The notes under the pieces were generated by a model, which made no database searches, was not told the origin of the DNA, and saw only the letters and a program-made list of their open reading frames with translations. The translations under genes were made by a program, and so were the position numbers. A stretch of 64,000 nucleotides of DNA from Amphritea pacifica (GTDB lineage: Bacteria > Pseudomonadota > Gammaproteobacteria > Pseudomonadales > Balneatricaceae). Every line of letters begins with the position of its first letter. Within the stretch, counting starts at the first letter, position 1. The DNA is taken from the NCBI RefSeq assembly GCF_016924145.1, contig NZ_JAFFZO010000016.1, forward strand, positions 1-64,000, written 5' to 3'. Below are positions 1-8,458 of this stretch, in pieces.

Positions 1-118
1 AGTGACTCACTAATCTCAGACTCCGCGCACCGCGCAAGACTCGATACGGGTGAGTGGCTAACTCTTACCCGACAGGGACTTTCACCCTGCAAGTTGTGAC
101 AAGCTTCGCTTGTCGCAC
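1..118 (-). mobile_element. Probable 5' end of a group II intron, cut by window edge
   Basis: Read on the minus strand, the sequence just past the outermost attC begins GTGCGAC, which fits the conserved GUGYG start of group II introns. It is followed by a short hairpin and by the GGGTGAAAGTCCC type block common in domain I of bacterial group II introns. The rest, including any reverse transcriptase gene and domains V/VI, lies outside the window. The orientation is the same as the cassettes. Known of the family: some group II introns use attC sites as targets. The identification rests on recalled sequence pattern only. The alternative is the non-coding start of a third cassette. Confidence 0.55.
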
Positions 119-165
119 TAACGCCGCATTCAGCGGCTTGTCCGCTGCAATGCTTTGTTAAATGC
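115..165 (-). repeat. attC site of the second integron cassette
   Basis: On the minus strand the R'' core GCATTTAAC (157-165) and the R' core GCGTTAG (118-124) flank an imperfect hairpin, as in attC sites. The R'' core is complementary to the first bases of the same cassette (TTAAATGC, reading down from 1366), which is the hallmark of a real cassette. The recombination point falls between 122 and 121, so cassette 2 spans 122-1366. The stop codon of the cassette gene lies inside R''. Confidence 0.85.
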
Positions 166-1375
166 GCTCTATAGATACTATTGAACCTGGTACTTCACTA
201 CTGACCAAGTCATCTATTTCAAAGTGCACAGTATAATTCTCAGACATTGCAAGATTGTATATCGAAGTTTTTTTATCCTCTCTAAGGTTACTCCACCAAT
301 CCAAATTAAAAAAAGCATTTTCTGCGTATGCAAAAATACACTTCGTTAACCACGATTTGACGAACTCCGAACCTTTCTCAAAAACTTCCTCCAAGTATTT
401 TTCTATAACACTATGCTCTTTCAAGTAAGAAACCACATAAGCAGCACAACCATTAACGGTTACCGTAGACAAAGAAAAATGTTGAAAGAGATACCTAGGA
501 TCACCTAAGTTCTGAACCTTGACTCCACTGATATTGTAATATGGCGACATTGTAGCGCTTACAGAAAGACAGAGAGGTTCATCAAAAACAATCACATAGG
601 AAGAGAGCAAATCATACTCACCTTGTACTTTTGCTCTCTCATATTCATTTTTAATTGATGAAATATCTTCAAATCCTTTGATTACATCTCTTTTTAGGAG
701 AAACAATTTTTCCTGAAGAATCAACTGTTCACTCAACTCATAGCCTTTATCCAAGTTTTCTAATTGCCAGACAACTGCTTTTTTAGCAGCACTTTTCTGA
801 TAATACTCATGGCAAACCGCACGATATGAACTAGCCCAGCAATTCTCCGGTGTAGCAATGAATTCATTTAATTCTATGTCTTTAAACAGCTCAGTATCAT
901 GATATTCACAGAACCCATAAAATATTGACGCTTCCTTTTTGATGCCTGTTTTTATATCTCTTAGCTGTTCAAAACCATTTATATTCCGATAGAAGGTTCC
1001 TACGTGACCATCTTTTGCCATACTAGACAGCACTCTACCTCGTTGCACTGTATGTGCACCTTTTATTGGAAGCTTACAGTTTCTATCATCAAAAGTAGCT
1101 GAACAGTATTTTTTACTGTCAAAAATCTTTGATAGCTCTTTTCTTACTTCTCCATCACTTATTTTTCGGTGCTTATCCCTTTCGAGATGACAGTCTTTAT
1201 AGACTTTTCCACTTTGACACCAACAAGCTTGATAGCGCCCAGTTTGTGAGGCTTGGATGATTGCATGACAAAATCGAGTTTTAGTTTCCTCATCGAAGCT
1301 TCGTATCATACTGCTCAATCTTTCCGATAAATCATCCATATACTTCATTCTCCATTGAGCATTTAACGCCGCCAT
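158..1375 (-). CDS. Integron cassette protein with SEC-C-like zinc motif
   Basis: Protein of up to 405 residues, function unknown. Near residues 51-63 it carries CWCQSGKVYKDCH, matching the SEC-C pattern CxCxSGxxYxxCH that binds zinc. Further on it has a His-Thr-Val segment (about residue 107) and a GFCEYHDTELF stretch (about 154-164). I have seen similar patterns together in uncharacterised proteins of genomic islands, and they may form a Cys/His metal site. There is no signal peptide and no membrane segment. The ATG at 1375 lies inside the attC of the preceding cassette. An internal ATG at 1339, with GGAG ten bases upstream, is more likely the native start. AT-rich codon use differs from the core genes to the right, as expected for a cassette. 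Expression probably depends on a promoter near attI. Confidence 0.7.
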   Translation of the reverse strand: MAALNAQWRMKYMDDLSERLSSMIRSFDEETKTRFCHAIIQASQTGRYQACWCQSGKVYKDCHLERDKHRKISDGEVRKELSKIFDSKKYCSATFDDRNCKLPIKGAHTVQRGRVLSSMAKDGHVGTFYRNINGFEQLRDIKTGIKKEASIFYGFCEYHDTELFKDIELNEFIATPENCWASSYRAVCHEYYQKSAAKKAVVWQLENLDKGYELSEQLILQEKLFLLKRDVIKGFEDISSIKNEYERAKVQGEYDLLSSYVIVFDEPLCLSVSATMSPYYNISGVKVQNLGDPRYLFQHFSLSTVTVNGCAAYVVSYLKEHSVIEKYLEEVFEKGSEFVKSWLTKCIFAYAENAFFNLDWWSNLREDKKTSIYNLAMSENYTVHFEIDDLVSSEVPGSIVSIERI

Positions 1376-1430
1376 AATTTGCCGCCTGGAGCGCAGCGTA
1401 AGGCGGTCAAATTGATGGCTTTGTTATCTC
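1363..1430 (-). repeat. attC site of the first integron cassette
   Basis: On the minus strand the R'' core GAGATAAC (1423-1430) and the R' core GCGTTAA (1364-1370) border an imperfect stem with bulges. R'' is complementary to the first bases of cassette 1 (TTATCTC, from 2155 down). Recombination would occur between 1367 and 1366, giving cassette 1 as 1367-2155 (789 bases). The hairpin differs in sequence from the other attC but has the same architecture, which suggests cassettes of different origin. Confidence 0.87.
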
Positions 1431-2137
1431 TACTCACTCTCAGTTACTGTGATTTCTAGTGAAGTAAAGGCTGATGCTCCAGACAATATCTTCTTCGTTG
1501 CTTCTAGGTAACTATCTTCTTCTAACTCAAGTGCACTAATAAGTGCACTAGCAAATTGGTAGTCTTGAGCTTCGGCACGACGAAACCATGATAAAGCTTT
1601 GTCCCTATCGTTATTCTCTAAGGCAAGTATGCCCATGAAACATTGTGCATATGGCTGATTAGCCTCAGCTGACTGCAATATGAGCATCCTGCCTTTTTCA
1701 AGATTCTGCTTTGATACTATTCCAAAGTAATAGTCCATACCGACTCTTAAATCAGCCTCAGGAATCCCCTGGCCATGGGCCTGGTGATAAAATTTGAAAG
1801 CCGTTTCTTTACTTTTAGTGGTACCGTGACCGTATAAATAAGCCTGCCCCAGCATATAAAGAACCAATGGTTCATTCGAAACCGAGGCCTTTTGGTACCA
1901 ATAGAAACTCATATCGTAATCTATGTCGGTGCCTAGCCCGTGAAGATACATCCACCCAAGATTATTTTGGGCCGATACATTGCCACTCTCTGCTGACTTA
2001 ACAAAATATACCAGAGCCGCTTCGTAATTTTCTTTTTCATACGCCGCATATCCAGCAGTGAAATCACTATCCTCGACAGCGTGAGCACTTGCAGAAATTA
2101 TAAAAAGAATAAATACGAGAATTCTAAAGTACATCAA
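1430..2137 (-). CDS. Sel1-like repeat protein, secreted (first cassette)
   Basis: Protein of 235 residues. A signal peptide (residues 1-20, hydrophobic core FRILVFILFIISASA, cleavage near AHA) points to the periplasm. The rest is made of Sel1-like helical repeats: successive segments of about 36 residues carry the A..Y..G..L...G......D...A..WY..A pattern, for example NNLGWMYLHG near residue 58. SLR proteins usually scaffold protein contacts and no enzyme activity is suggested. It is the cassette closest to the integrase, so it should be the best expressed. The start ATG follows TAAGAGGTAGTTG, and its AGAGG can serve as ribosome binding site. A second Sel1-type protein, apparently unrelated in origin, lies at 22542-23360. 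Confidence 0.82.
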   Translation of the reverse strand: MMYFRILVFILFIISASAHAVEDSDFTAGYAAYEKENYEAALVYFVKSAESGNVSAQNNLGWMYLHGLGTDIDYDMSFYWYQKASVSNEPLVLYMLGQAYLYGHGTTKSKETAFKFYHQAHGQGIPEADLRVGMDYYFGIVSKQNLEKGRMLILQSAEANQPYAQCFMGILALENNDRDKALSWFRRAEAQDYQFASALISALELEEDSYLEATKKILSGASAFTSLEITVTESE

Positions 2138-2152
2138 CTACCTCTTAGGAGA

Positions 2153-2260
2153 TAACATTTTAATACTATGCCGGCGCATATGCATGCCGAGCTGAATTGA
2201 CTAAAGGGATGATAACTATCAGATAGTAAAGAGGAATTTATAATCATCGCGATCTCCTTT
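2153..2260. other. Putative attI site and cassette junction
   Basis: Cassette 1 begins after the G of GTTATCTC on the minus strand (cut between 2156 and 2155), so the attI core must lie at 2153-2159. The integrase-binding sequences would extend toward intI. The stretch contains a CGCATATGCATG palindrome-rich segment near 2175. A cassette promoter should also lie between here and intI, but I cannot point to convincing -35/-10 boxes. attI sites are not conserved between integrons, so only the junction itself is firm. Confidence 0.5.
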
Positions 2261-2427
2261 AAGACAAAAACGAGAATGCGCATATGCATTCCTGGCCCGG
2301 CGTAGTATCCCACCAGCGTTTTTTACCTATCCCTTTGTTTTTATGATGTTTTGCTAATGATGCCAGCAGCAAAACGAGCCTTCTCAAACGATTAAACGAG
2401 CATAACCGCTGGACAGAATAAAATAAA

Positions 2428-2447
2428 CTGTATATATACATATACGC
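2428..2447 (+). promoter_or_regulatory. Imperfect LexA-like box upstream of intI
   Basis: The sequence CTGTATATATACATAT lies about 25-45 bases before the intI start, where LexA boxes sit in many integrons. The left half (CTGT plus alternating AT) fits the consensus CTGT-N8-ACAG, but the right half has ATAT instead of ACAG. SOS control of the integrase is therefore only a possibility. Confidence 0.3.
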
Positions 2448-2471
2448 ATAATTTACACACGGAGGTGCCTT

Positions 2472-3431
2472 ATGCCTAAAAGTCCTTTTCTGGAACAGGT
2501 TCGCAAAGAGATCAGATTACGCGGATACAGCATACGCACTGAAAAAACCTATCTTCTTTGGATCAAACGCTACATATTGTTCCATAAAAAAAAACACCCT
2601 GCAGAAATGGGTGCTGTGCAGGTAACAGCTTTTTTATCCTGGATGGCTAATCAACAACATGTCTCGATTAACACTCAGAAAACCGCACTTAACGCCTTAG
2701 CTTTTTTGTACAACAAAATTCTTAAGATTGAGCTGGGAGAGCTGGGCTTTAATCAAGCCAGACGCCCGAGAAAAATCCCTGTGGTGTTAACTCCGATAGA
2801 AGTTAATTCAATACTCAATCAGCTGGAAGGCCACAACCGGCTGATTTTCTCTCTGCTTTACGGAAGCGGCCTGAGAATTACAGAGTGTCTGCGTTTACGT
2901 CTTGAGGATATTTGCTTTGAACGTAAAGTATTATTGGTACGCAATGGGAAAGGAAACAAAGACCGTCAAACCATTTTAAGCCAGAGTCTGTTTCCAGTCA
3001 TTGATGCGCAAATATCTAAAGCGATGGCGATCCAACAAGAGGACAACCGTCAGGGACTGGGGCCTTCTTTGCCCTTCGCCCTTGGTAAAAAATACCCAAA
3101 CGCGTTTCGTCAACCGGGATGGATGTACCTTTTCCCCTCGACCACGTTATGTCCACACCCATTATCTGGCCAGTTATGCCGCCATCACTTACATGACTCA
3201 GCCCCCCGAAAGGCATTAAAACAAGCGCTCGCTAAAACTGATATTCGATTCAAGCGTGTAAGTTGTCATACTTTCAGACACTCTTTTGCGACCCACCTGC
3301 TTGAGGCAGGACGGGATATCCGCACCGTACAGGAACTGTTAGGTCACAGCGATGTTAAAACCACTCAGATCTATACACATGTGATTGGAGAACACTATGC
3401 AGGTACATCAAGCCCTTTAGATTTACTATAA
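2472..3431 (+). CDS. intI: Integron integrase (tyrosine recombinase)
   Basis: IntI of 319 residues that recombines attC and attI sites to capture and shuffle cassettes. An N-terminal SAM-like core-binding domain (about 5-90) precedes the catalytic domain. The catalytic set is visible: Arg135 (GSGLR), Lys near 150-153, His266 and Arg269 (HTFRH), His292 (LLGH) and nucleophile Tyr301. Residues about 201-240 form the extra segment unique to integron integrases (ALGKKYPNAFRQPGW and following), which separates it from XerC/XerD. GGAGGT five bases before the ATG is a strong ribosome binding site. The gene is divergent from the cassette array at 1-2155, the normal layout. It appears intact, so the integron may be active. 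Confidence 0.96.
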   Translation: MPKSPFLEQVRKEIRLRGYSIRTEKTYLLWIKRYILFHKKKHPAEMGAVQVTAFLSWMANQQHVSINTQKTALNALAFLYNKILKIELGELGFNQARRPRKIPVVLTPIEVNSILNQLEGHNRLIFSLLYGSGLRITECLRLRLEDICFERKVLLVRNGKGNKDRQTILSQSLFPVIDAQISKAMAIQQEDNRQGLGPSLPFALGKKYPNAFRQPGWMYLFPSTTLCPHPLSGQLCRHHLHDSAPRKALKQALAKTDIRFKRVSCHTFRHSFATHLLEAGRDIRTVQELLGHSDVKTTQIYTHVIGEHYAGTSSPLDLL

Positions 3432-3433
3432 AA

Positions 3434-3453
3434 AACGCGCCCTGAGGCGCGTT
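3434..3453. terminator. Rho-independent terminator between intI and the phnA-like gene
   Basis: Perfect 8-bp stem AACGCGCC / GGCGCGTT with a four-base loop. It begins three bases after the intI stop. On the minus strand it is followed by a run of T, so it best serves the phnA-like gene coming from the right. It may act weakly on intI too. Confidence 0.8.
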
Positions 3454-3472
3454 CTTAACATTCACAACCGAA

Positions 3473-4051
3473 TCAGGATTTCTTCACAAACTTGGTCAGA
3501 ATAACGATGCGGGTGCCGTTGACGCGGCCTTCGATATGTTCTGCGTTGTCCTGCACCAGTGAGATGCCCCGTACAGCGGTGCCGCGCTTGGCGGTGAAAC
3601 CTGCGCCTTTGACATCCAGATCTTTGATCAGTACAACGTTATCGCCCGCTTCCAGTATCGCGCCATTGCTATCGCGGTGGATCACTTTTTCAGAGTCATC
3701 CAGATGATCACCGGTAGCTTTCGCCCAGAGTGAAGTTTCATCATCCAGATACATCATATCCAGCAGATCCTGTGGCCAGCCCTCACTCTTCAGACGGTTA
3801 AGCATCCGCCAGGCGACCACCTGAACAGCGGTTGCCGGGTTCCACATGCTATCGTTGAGGCAGCGCCAGTGGTTAGCATTCATGGTTTCCGGGTTTTCGA
3901 TCTGGCTTTTGCAGGTGCTGCACACCAGTACAGAGTCATCGACACCACCCACTGAACCTGGCGGCACTTCATAGACACTCAGGTTATCAGTCGCGCTGCA
4001 CAGCTCACATTTAGATTCGCTGCGGTCCCGTAGGGCTTGTTCTGTACTCAT
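3473..4051 (-). CDS. PhnA/YjdM-family protein
   Basis: PhnA-domain protein of 192 residues. The N-terminal half holds a zinc-ribbon with two CxxC pairs (CELC about residue 15, CSTC about residue 45). The C-terminal part is the SH3-like PhnA domain with DSNG...GDNVVLIKDLDVKGA...KRGT and a final KFVKKS. Despite the name, members are not phosphonate hydrolases in most genomes and the true role is unclear. The ATG at 4051 is preferred because CGGAG lies five bases upstream. A GTG two codons earlier overlaps that site. The gene stands alone, downstream of pqqH and ending at the shared terminator. Confidence 0.9.
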   Translation of the reverse strand: MSTEQALRDRSESKCELCSATDNLSVYEVPPGSVGGVDDSVLVCSTCKSQIENPETMNANHWRCLNDSMWNPATAVQVVAWRMLNRLKSEGWPQDLLDMMYLDDETSLWAKATGDHLDDSEKVIHRDSNGAILEAGDNVVLIKDLDVKGAGFTAKRGTAVRGISLVQDNAEHIEGRVNGTRIVILTKFVKKS

Positions 4052-4161
4052 GATCACTCCGGTAGTTTATTCATGACAGTTAGTCACGATACCTCTGCCT
4101 AATGGCAGCAGGATTAAAGACGATGTTGTAAAGTCGCGCATTGTACCAGAAGATTAGCGCA

Positions 4162-6174
4162 TCAGGTCAGAAGACGACGATAAAATTTCAGTTCAGCTTC
4201 GAGACTGTAAATCTGATTATCCGACTGTCGGAATCCATGCTGCTCTTCAGGATATAGATGATATTCAACCGGAATATTCTGCTGCTTCAGGGCGCTGACC
4301 ATCATTTCGGTCTGCTGCGGCACCACCACCCGGTCTCTGCCGCCCTGAAAGAAGATCATCGGGCATTGAATCTGTGTGGCGTGTTCCAGCGGGCTGCGCT
4401 GGCTATAAAGGTCGGCATCTTTTTGCGGATCGCCGATCAGCCAGTCTAAATAGTGGCTTTCGAATTTATGCGTGTCCCGGGTTAACGCCAGCGGATCACT
4501 GACACCGTAATAGCTGGCCCCGCCTTTAAACCGGTCACTGAAGGTCAGCGCACAGAGGGTGGTGTAGCCTCCCGCGCTACTGCCCCGGATAAAGACATTT
4601 TCCGCGTCGATCAGACCTTCCGCCGCCAGATAATCAACCGCGGCTTCGGCATCCTGCCAGTCGGTATCTCCCCAGCTGCCCGCTAAGCGTAAGCGATAAT
4701 CCCGCCCATAGCCGCTGCTGCCCCGGTAATTCAGATCGATAACCGCAAAGCCACGGCTGGTCCAGAACTGGATCTTAGGGTTGTACACCGGATAGGTTGC
4801 AGCGGTTGGGCCGCCGTGACTGAAAACAATCAAAGGTGGTTTTCCGGCGCTCCCGGGTCTCCGTTCCGGTTGATAAAAAAAACCATAGGCCGTTTCACCG
4901 CTTACCGGATAGCTGACCGGCCGGGGCAGGCTCGGTTTCAGCTCAGTTGCTGAACCACCGGTAATGACGGTGACGCTATTCCTATCATCCTGGTTTGGAG
5001 TGATATCCAGTATTGATGGTGACCGATCCTGAGCGGAGGCGATACAGTAGATCCGCCCTTCGAAACAGCAGATATGACGAAACAGGTGGTACTCAGATGC
5101 CAGCTGTTTTTCTTCAGTTACCCCGTGCTGATCTGCCGCTAGCACGCCGATGGCTAAGCGCCCCTCCCCCTGCTGCATATAACCGGCGACCCAGCGGTTT
5201 TCATCCAGCTGATCCCAGGTGGATACCCCCAGTTGCCACTGGGGAATACCAAAATCGTTAGACCGGGACCAGACCGGCTGGGCAACTCCGGCCGCTGAAA
5301 CTGATCCCAGCCTCTCTGACGCTGATCGCTGCTCCTTTGACGCTGATCGCTGCTCCTTCGACGCTAATCGCTTCCTCGCCCCTGTCGAACCGGTTTCTCG
5401 CAGGTCACTCTCAATATCCTTCTCGCTATATAGATAACGGTATAAATTCCACCAGCCACTGTTATCGGTTATGGCAACCAGCGCGTTATCCTGCAGAAAC
5501 CGGGGTTGCTGAATGGCTTCCTCGGTTGAATCTCCCGCGATCATTCGATGGCCGGTTAAAGACCCGTCTGTATTAATATTGGCGAGGTTGAGCCGGGTGC
5601 TGACCCAGGGCATATGGGGATGATCCCAGCTTATCCAGGCAAGCCTGCGTCCATCATGGCTGAGTGTCGGAGAGGCATAGAAATCATCACCGCTTGCCAG
5701 AACCGTCACCTGCCCGCTGACGCTATCAACCGCAATCAGCCGGTGTGTCGGTTGGGTGGGATTGTCGGTGGCCTGTTCCTGAACGGCGAGGATACGTTGA
5801 AAGTGTGGATCAAATAGCAGGTCGCCGTAACGGCAATCCGGGGTTTGGGTCAGTTGAAGCGGATGCAGAGTTCCGGCCTGCAACCAGATCTGCTGATCGG
5901 CGGCATTCACAAATGCGACTTGCTGACCGGCTACACACCAGCTTTTACCGCCGTACTCATAGACACCGCTGCGAACACTGAAATCCGCGGGCGTAAGACA
6001 GGTGGTTTTGCCTTCCCAGCTACGCTGAATCAGCAGATTGCGACCACCATCAGCAGGCCGGTACTCAACCCAGAAAAGCCCCTGTTCGCAGGCTTGCAGC
6101 TGACCATATTCCAGCCCCGCCGCCACCGCATTAGCGGCGGAGAGTGAAGATTCAAAAAAACCATACTTGGGCAT
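4162..6174 (-). CDS. pqqH: PQQ-associated prolyl oligopeptidase family (S9) peptidase
   Basis: Serine peptidase of 670 residues. The N-terminal beta-propeller (about 1-420) is followed by an alpha/beta-hydrolase domain (about 430-670) with Ser533 in GSSAGG, Asp614 (GGRDRV) and His646 (EEQHGF) as catalytic triad. There is no signal peptide, so it is cytoplasmic. It is the last gene of the pqqABCDE cluster, 47 bases after pqqE. The same arrangement occurs in Pseudomonas aeruginosa, where the S9 peptidase gene is called pqqH. A role in processing PqqA or clearing its debris is inferred from position. A 21-bp tandem repeat has expanded a surface loop of the propeller at about residues 265-287. 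I count the peptidase as intact despite that insertion. Confidence 0.9.
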   Translation of the reverse strand: MPKYGFFESSLSAANAVAAGLEYGQLQACEQGLFWVEYRPADGGRNLLIQRSWEGKTTCLTPADFSVRSGVYEYGGKSWCVAGQQVAFVNAADQQIWLQAGTLHPLQLTQTPDCRYGDLLFDPHFQRILAVQEQATDNPTQPTHRLIAVDSVSGQVTVLASGDDFYASPTLSHDGRRLAWISWDHPHMPWVSTRLNLANINTDGSLTGHRMIAGDSTEEAIQQPRFLQDNALVAITDNSGWWNLYRYLYSEKDIESDLRETGSTGARKRLASKEQRSASKEQRSASERLGSVSAAGVAQPVWSRSNDFGIPQWQLGVSTWDQLDENRWVAGYMQQGEGRLAIGVLAADQHGVTEEKQLASEYHLFRHICCFEGRIYCIASAQDRSPSILDITPNQDDRNSVTVITGGSATELKPSLPRPVSYPVSGETAYGFFYQPERRPGSAGKPPLIVFSHGGPTAATYPVYNPKIQFWTSRGFAVIDLNYRGSSGYGRDYRLRLAGSWGDTDWQDAEAAVDYLAAEGLIDAENVFIRGSSAGGYTTLCALTFSDRFKGGASYYGVSDPLALTRDTHKFESHYLDWLIGDPQKDADLYSQRSPLEHATQIQCPMIFFQGGRDRVVVPQQTEMMVSALKQQNIPVEYHLYPEEQHGFRQSDNQIYSLEAELKFYRRLLT
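5317..5380. repeat. 21-bp in-frame tandem repeat inside pqqH
   Basis: The unit TGACGCTGATCGCTGCTCCT occurs at 5317 and again at 5338, with a degenerate third copy from 5359, a period of exactly 21 bases. In the protein it gives repeated SASKEQR heptads in a charged loop. The period keeps the frame, so copy number could vary without breaking the gene. Confidence 0.85.
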
Positions 6175-6221
6175 AAACCGGTCGCATCCGCTCAGGCTGT
6201 TAAGAGCATCAGGCTATCATA

Positions 6222-7397
6222 TCAGCCTTTGCAGAACACCTTTGAGTTGCGCTCGTTACGGTAGATCGGCTCTTTGTGAGAGGGTAGCTCGGCCTCTTCC
6301 CGCGCCTGAATAATCATGCCGTGATTGGGGGATTTACTGCACACCGGATCAGTATTGTTGGCATCGCCGGTCATCATAAAGGCCTGACAGCGACAGCCAC
6401 CAAAATCCTTCTCTTTTTCGTCACAGGAGGCGCAGGGCTCTTTCATCCACTCATAGCCACGGAAGTGATTGAAGCCATTGGACTGGTTCCAGATAGCCTC
6501 GATACTCTGCTCCCGCACATTGGGGAACTCAATCGGCAGCATACGGGCACTGTGACAGGGTAACGCGGTGCCATCGGGGGTTACGGTGAGAAACACCTGG
6601 CCCCAGCCATTCATGCAGCCTTTGGGCCGCTCTTCGTAATAGTCCGGCGTGACGAAGATAATTTTGATCGGATTGCCTTCTGCGGCCAGCCGGTCACGGT
6701 ATTCATTGGTGATCCGCTCGGCCCGCTCCAGCTGCGCCCGGGTGGGCAACAGGTCGTTACGGTTCTCATATGCCCAGCCATAATACTGACAGGTGGCCAG
6801 TTCAACATAATCGGCTTTGAGTTCAACACAGAGCTCGATAATACGGTCGATCTGATCGACATTGTGACGATGGGTGACAAAGTTAAGTACCATCGGATAA
6901 CCCTGTGCTTTCACTTCCCGGGCCATCGCCAGTTTCTGTTTAAACGCTTTTTCAGAACCCGCCAGCAGGTTGTTCACTTCCGGGTCGGCCGCCTGAAAGC
7001 TGACCTGAATATGATCCAGCCCTGCCTCGCGGAAATCAGCGATCTTACGCTCGTTTAACCCCACACCGGAGGTGATCAGATTGGAATAGTAGCCGAGGTT
7101 ACGCGCTTCCCGAATCAATTCAATCAGGTCCTGACGTACCAGTGGTTCACCACCCGAGAAGCCTAACTGCGCCGCGCCGAGTTCACGGGCCTGAGTAAAC
7201 ACATCGATCCACTCCGCGGTGCTCAGCTCGCCGGTTTTACTGGCGAAATCTACCGGATTGGCACAGTAAGGGCACTGAAGCGGACATTTATAGGTCAGTT
7301 CGGCCAGCAACCAGAGCGGCTGGCCATGACCAGGGAGATTACTTAAAGACGGTGCCTGTGAAGGCTGACCGTTACAGGCTGATCCAGAGTTGCTCAC
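6222..7397 (-). CDS. pqqE: PqqA peptide cyclase, radical SAM protein PqqE
   Basis: Radical SAM enzyme of 391 residues that forms the C-C crosslink between the conserved Glu and Tyr of PqqA, the first committed step in PQQ synthesis. The SAM cluster motif CPLQCPYC gives Cys38, Cys42 and Cys45. A C-terminal SPASM region holds further Cys residues ([23 protein letters not shown]) for auxiliary iron-sulfur clusters. The start is GTG at 7397 with AGGAG six bases upstream. It overlaps the end of pqqD by 26 bases, which suggests translational coupling, and PqqD is its peptide-delivery partner. The N-terminus (first 25 residues) is slightly long and low in complexity. Confidence 0.97.
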   Translation of the reverse strand: MSNSGSACNGQPSQAPSLSNLPGHGQPLWLLAELTYKCPLQCPYCANPVDFASKTGELSTAEWIDVFTQARELGAAQLGFSGGEPLVRQDLIELIREARNLGYYSNLITSGVGLNERKIADFREAGLDHIQVSFQAADPEVNNLLAGSEKAFKQKLAMAREVKAQGYPMVLNFVTHRHNVDQIDRIIELCVELKADYVELATCQYYGWAYENRNDLLPTRAQLERAERITNEYRDRLAAEGNPIKIIFVTPDYYEERPKGCMNGWGQVFLTVTPDGTALPCHSARMLPIEFPNVREQSIEAIWNQSNGFNHFRGYEWMKEPCASCDEKEKDFGGCRCQAFMMTGDANNTDPVCSKSPNHGMIIQAREEAELPSHKEPIYRNERNSKVFCKG

Positions 7398-7665
7398 GGG
7401 CGTCTCCTAAAAAATCCAGAATATCCCGGTCGATCCCTTCGGCATCGGGGAACTTCGCCTGCAGTGTCAGGATAATATCCGCTACAGTTCGCCGACCATC
7501 GACCAATGCCAGCACTTCACCGGCAGGGCCGTTCAGTTTAACCATCCCCTCGGGATAGAGCAGTACATAACAGTCCTGCGCTTTCTCCCACTGGAAGCGG
7601 AACATGCGATTCAGCGCAGGCACCGATTCCAGGGTTATCGCAGCCGTCTGGTCTGCACTGCTCAT
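7372..7665 (-). CDS. pqqD: PqqA-binding peptide chaperone PqqD
   Basis: Small protein (97 residues) of the RiPP recognition element type. It binds the precursor PqqA and presents it to PqqE. The family pattern is visible in [31 protein letters not shown] and the winged-helix C-terminal half. It overlaps pqqC by four bases at its start and pqqE by 26 at its end, so the three are cotranscribed and probably coupled. A second, divergent PqqD-like gene lies at 20247-20531. Confidence 0.95.
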   Translation of the reverse strand: MSSADQTAAITLESVPALNRMFRFQWEKAQDCYVLLYPEGMVKLNGPAGEVLALVDGRRTVADIILTLQAKFPDAEGIDRDILDFLGDAREQLWISL

Positions 7666-8447
7666 GCAAACAGACCTTTATGGTAAATTTTCTCGTCGGT
7701 AACCGTATGGTACGGCGGACGGTTCAGTTCATATGCCATAGTCATGGCATCCAGCATAGTCCAGAGTACATCCAGTTTAAACTGCAGGATGTTAAGCATC
7801 CGCTCCTGCTGCTCGCGGGTTTTGTAGTAATCCAGCGTAATCTCCAGACCATGTATCACATCGCGACGGGCTTCGGTCAGACGGTTACGAAAGTACTGGT
7901 AGCCCTCTGCCTTGATCCAGGGATAGTGGCCCGGCCATGTATCCAGACGATTCTGATGAATCGTCGGTGCAAACAGTTCTGTCAGAGAGGAGCTGGCCGC
8001 TTCATGCCAGTCGGCCCGGCGGGCAAAATTGACATAGGCATCCACCGCAAAACGAACCCCCGGCAGGACGTGTTCCTCAGAGAGGATCTCTTCGCGGGTC
8101 AGGCCCACCGCTTCGCCCAGTTGCAACCAGGCTTCGATGCCGCCCACGGCGCCATCATAACCATCATGATCCAGCACCCGCTGTACCCAGTGACGACGGA
8201 CTTCCCGGTCGGGACAGTTGGCCATAATCGCGGCATCTTTCACCGGAATGGAGATCTGATAATAGAACCGGTTAGCCACCCAGCCCTGAATCTGCTCCTT
8301 AGTGCAGCTGCCGTTATACATGGCAATGTGGTAAGGGTGCTGAGTATGATAGAAAGCGCTTTTTGCCCGCAGCGCCTGTTCAAATTCGTCCCGGCTCATG
8401 GGTGGCTGAACTGTTTGTGTACCCGCTTCGTTCATCTGTACATTCAT
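7662..8447 (-). CDS. pqqC: Pyrroloquinoline-quinone synthase PqqC
   Basis: Cofactor-free oxidase of 261 residues that catalyses the last step of PQQ synthesis, ring closure and eight-electron oxidation of AHQQ. The all-helical TenA/PqqC fold signature is clear: [17 protein letters not shown], the [18 protein letters not shown] helix and [23 protein letters not shown]. Length is normal for the family (about 250). GAGG eight bases before the ATG fixes the start. It begins 11 bases after pqqB. Confidence 0.97.
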   Translation of the reverse strand: MNVQMNEAGTQTVQPPMSRDEFEQALRAKSAFYHTQHPYHIAMYNGSCTKEQIQGWVANRFYYQISIPVKDAAIMANCPDREVRRHWVQRVLDHDGYDGAVGGIEAWLQLGEAVGLTREEILSEEHVLPGVRFAVDAYVNFARRADWHEAASSSLTELFAPTIHQNRLDTWPGHYPWIKAEGYQYFRNRLTEARRDVIHGLEITLDYYKTREQQERMLNILQFKLDVLWTMLDAMTMAYELNRPPYHTVTDEKIYHKGLFA

Positions 8448-8458
8448 GGTAAAACCTC

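Noticed and set aside
2259-2441. Open frame of 60 codons on the minus strand before intI
   Set aside because: It lies across the attI/intI promoter region, has no supported start and resembles no family.
4095-4108. CTGCC-TAAT-GGCAG palindrome between pqqH and the phnA-like gene
   Set aside because: The stem is short, no T run follows on the minus strand, and it does not share the TAC-N4-GTA core, so neither terminator nor operator is supported.
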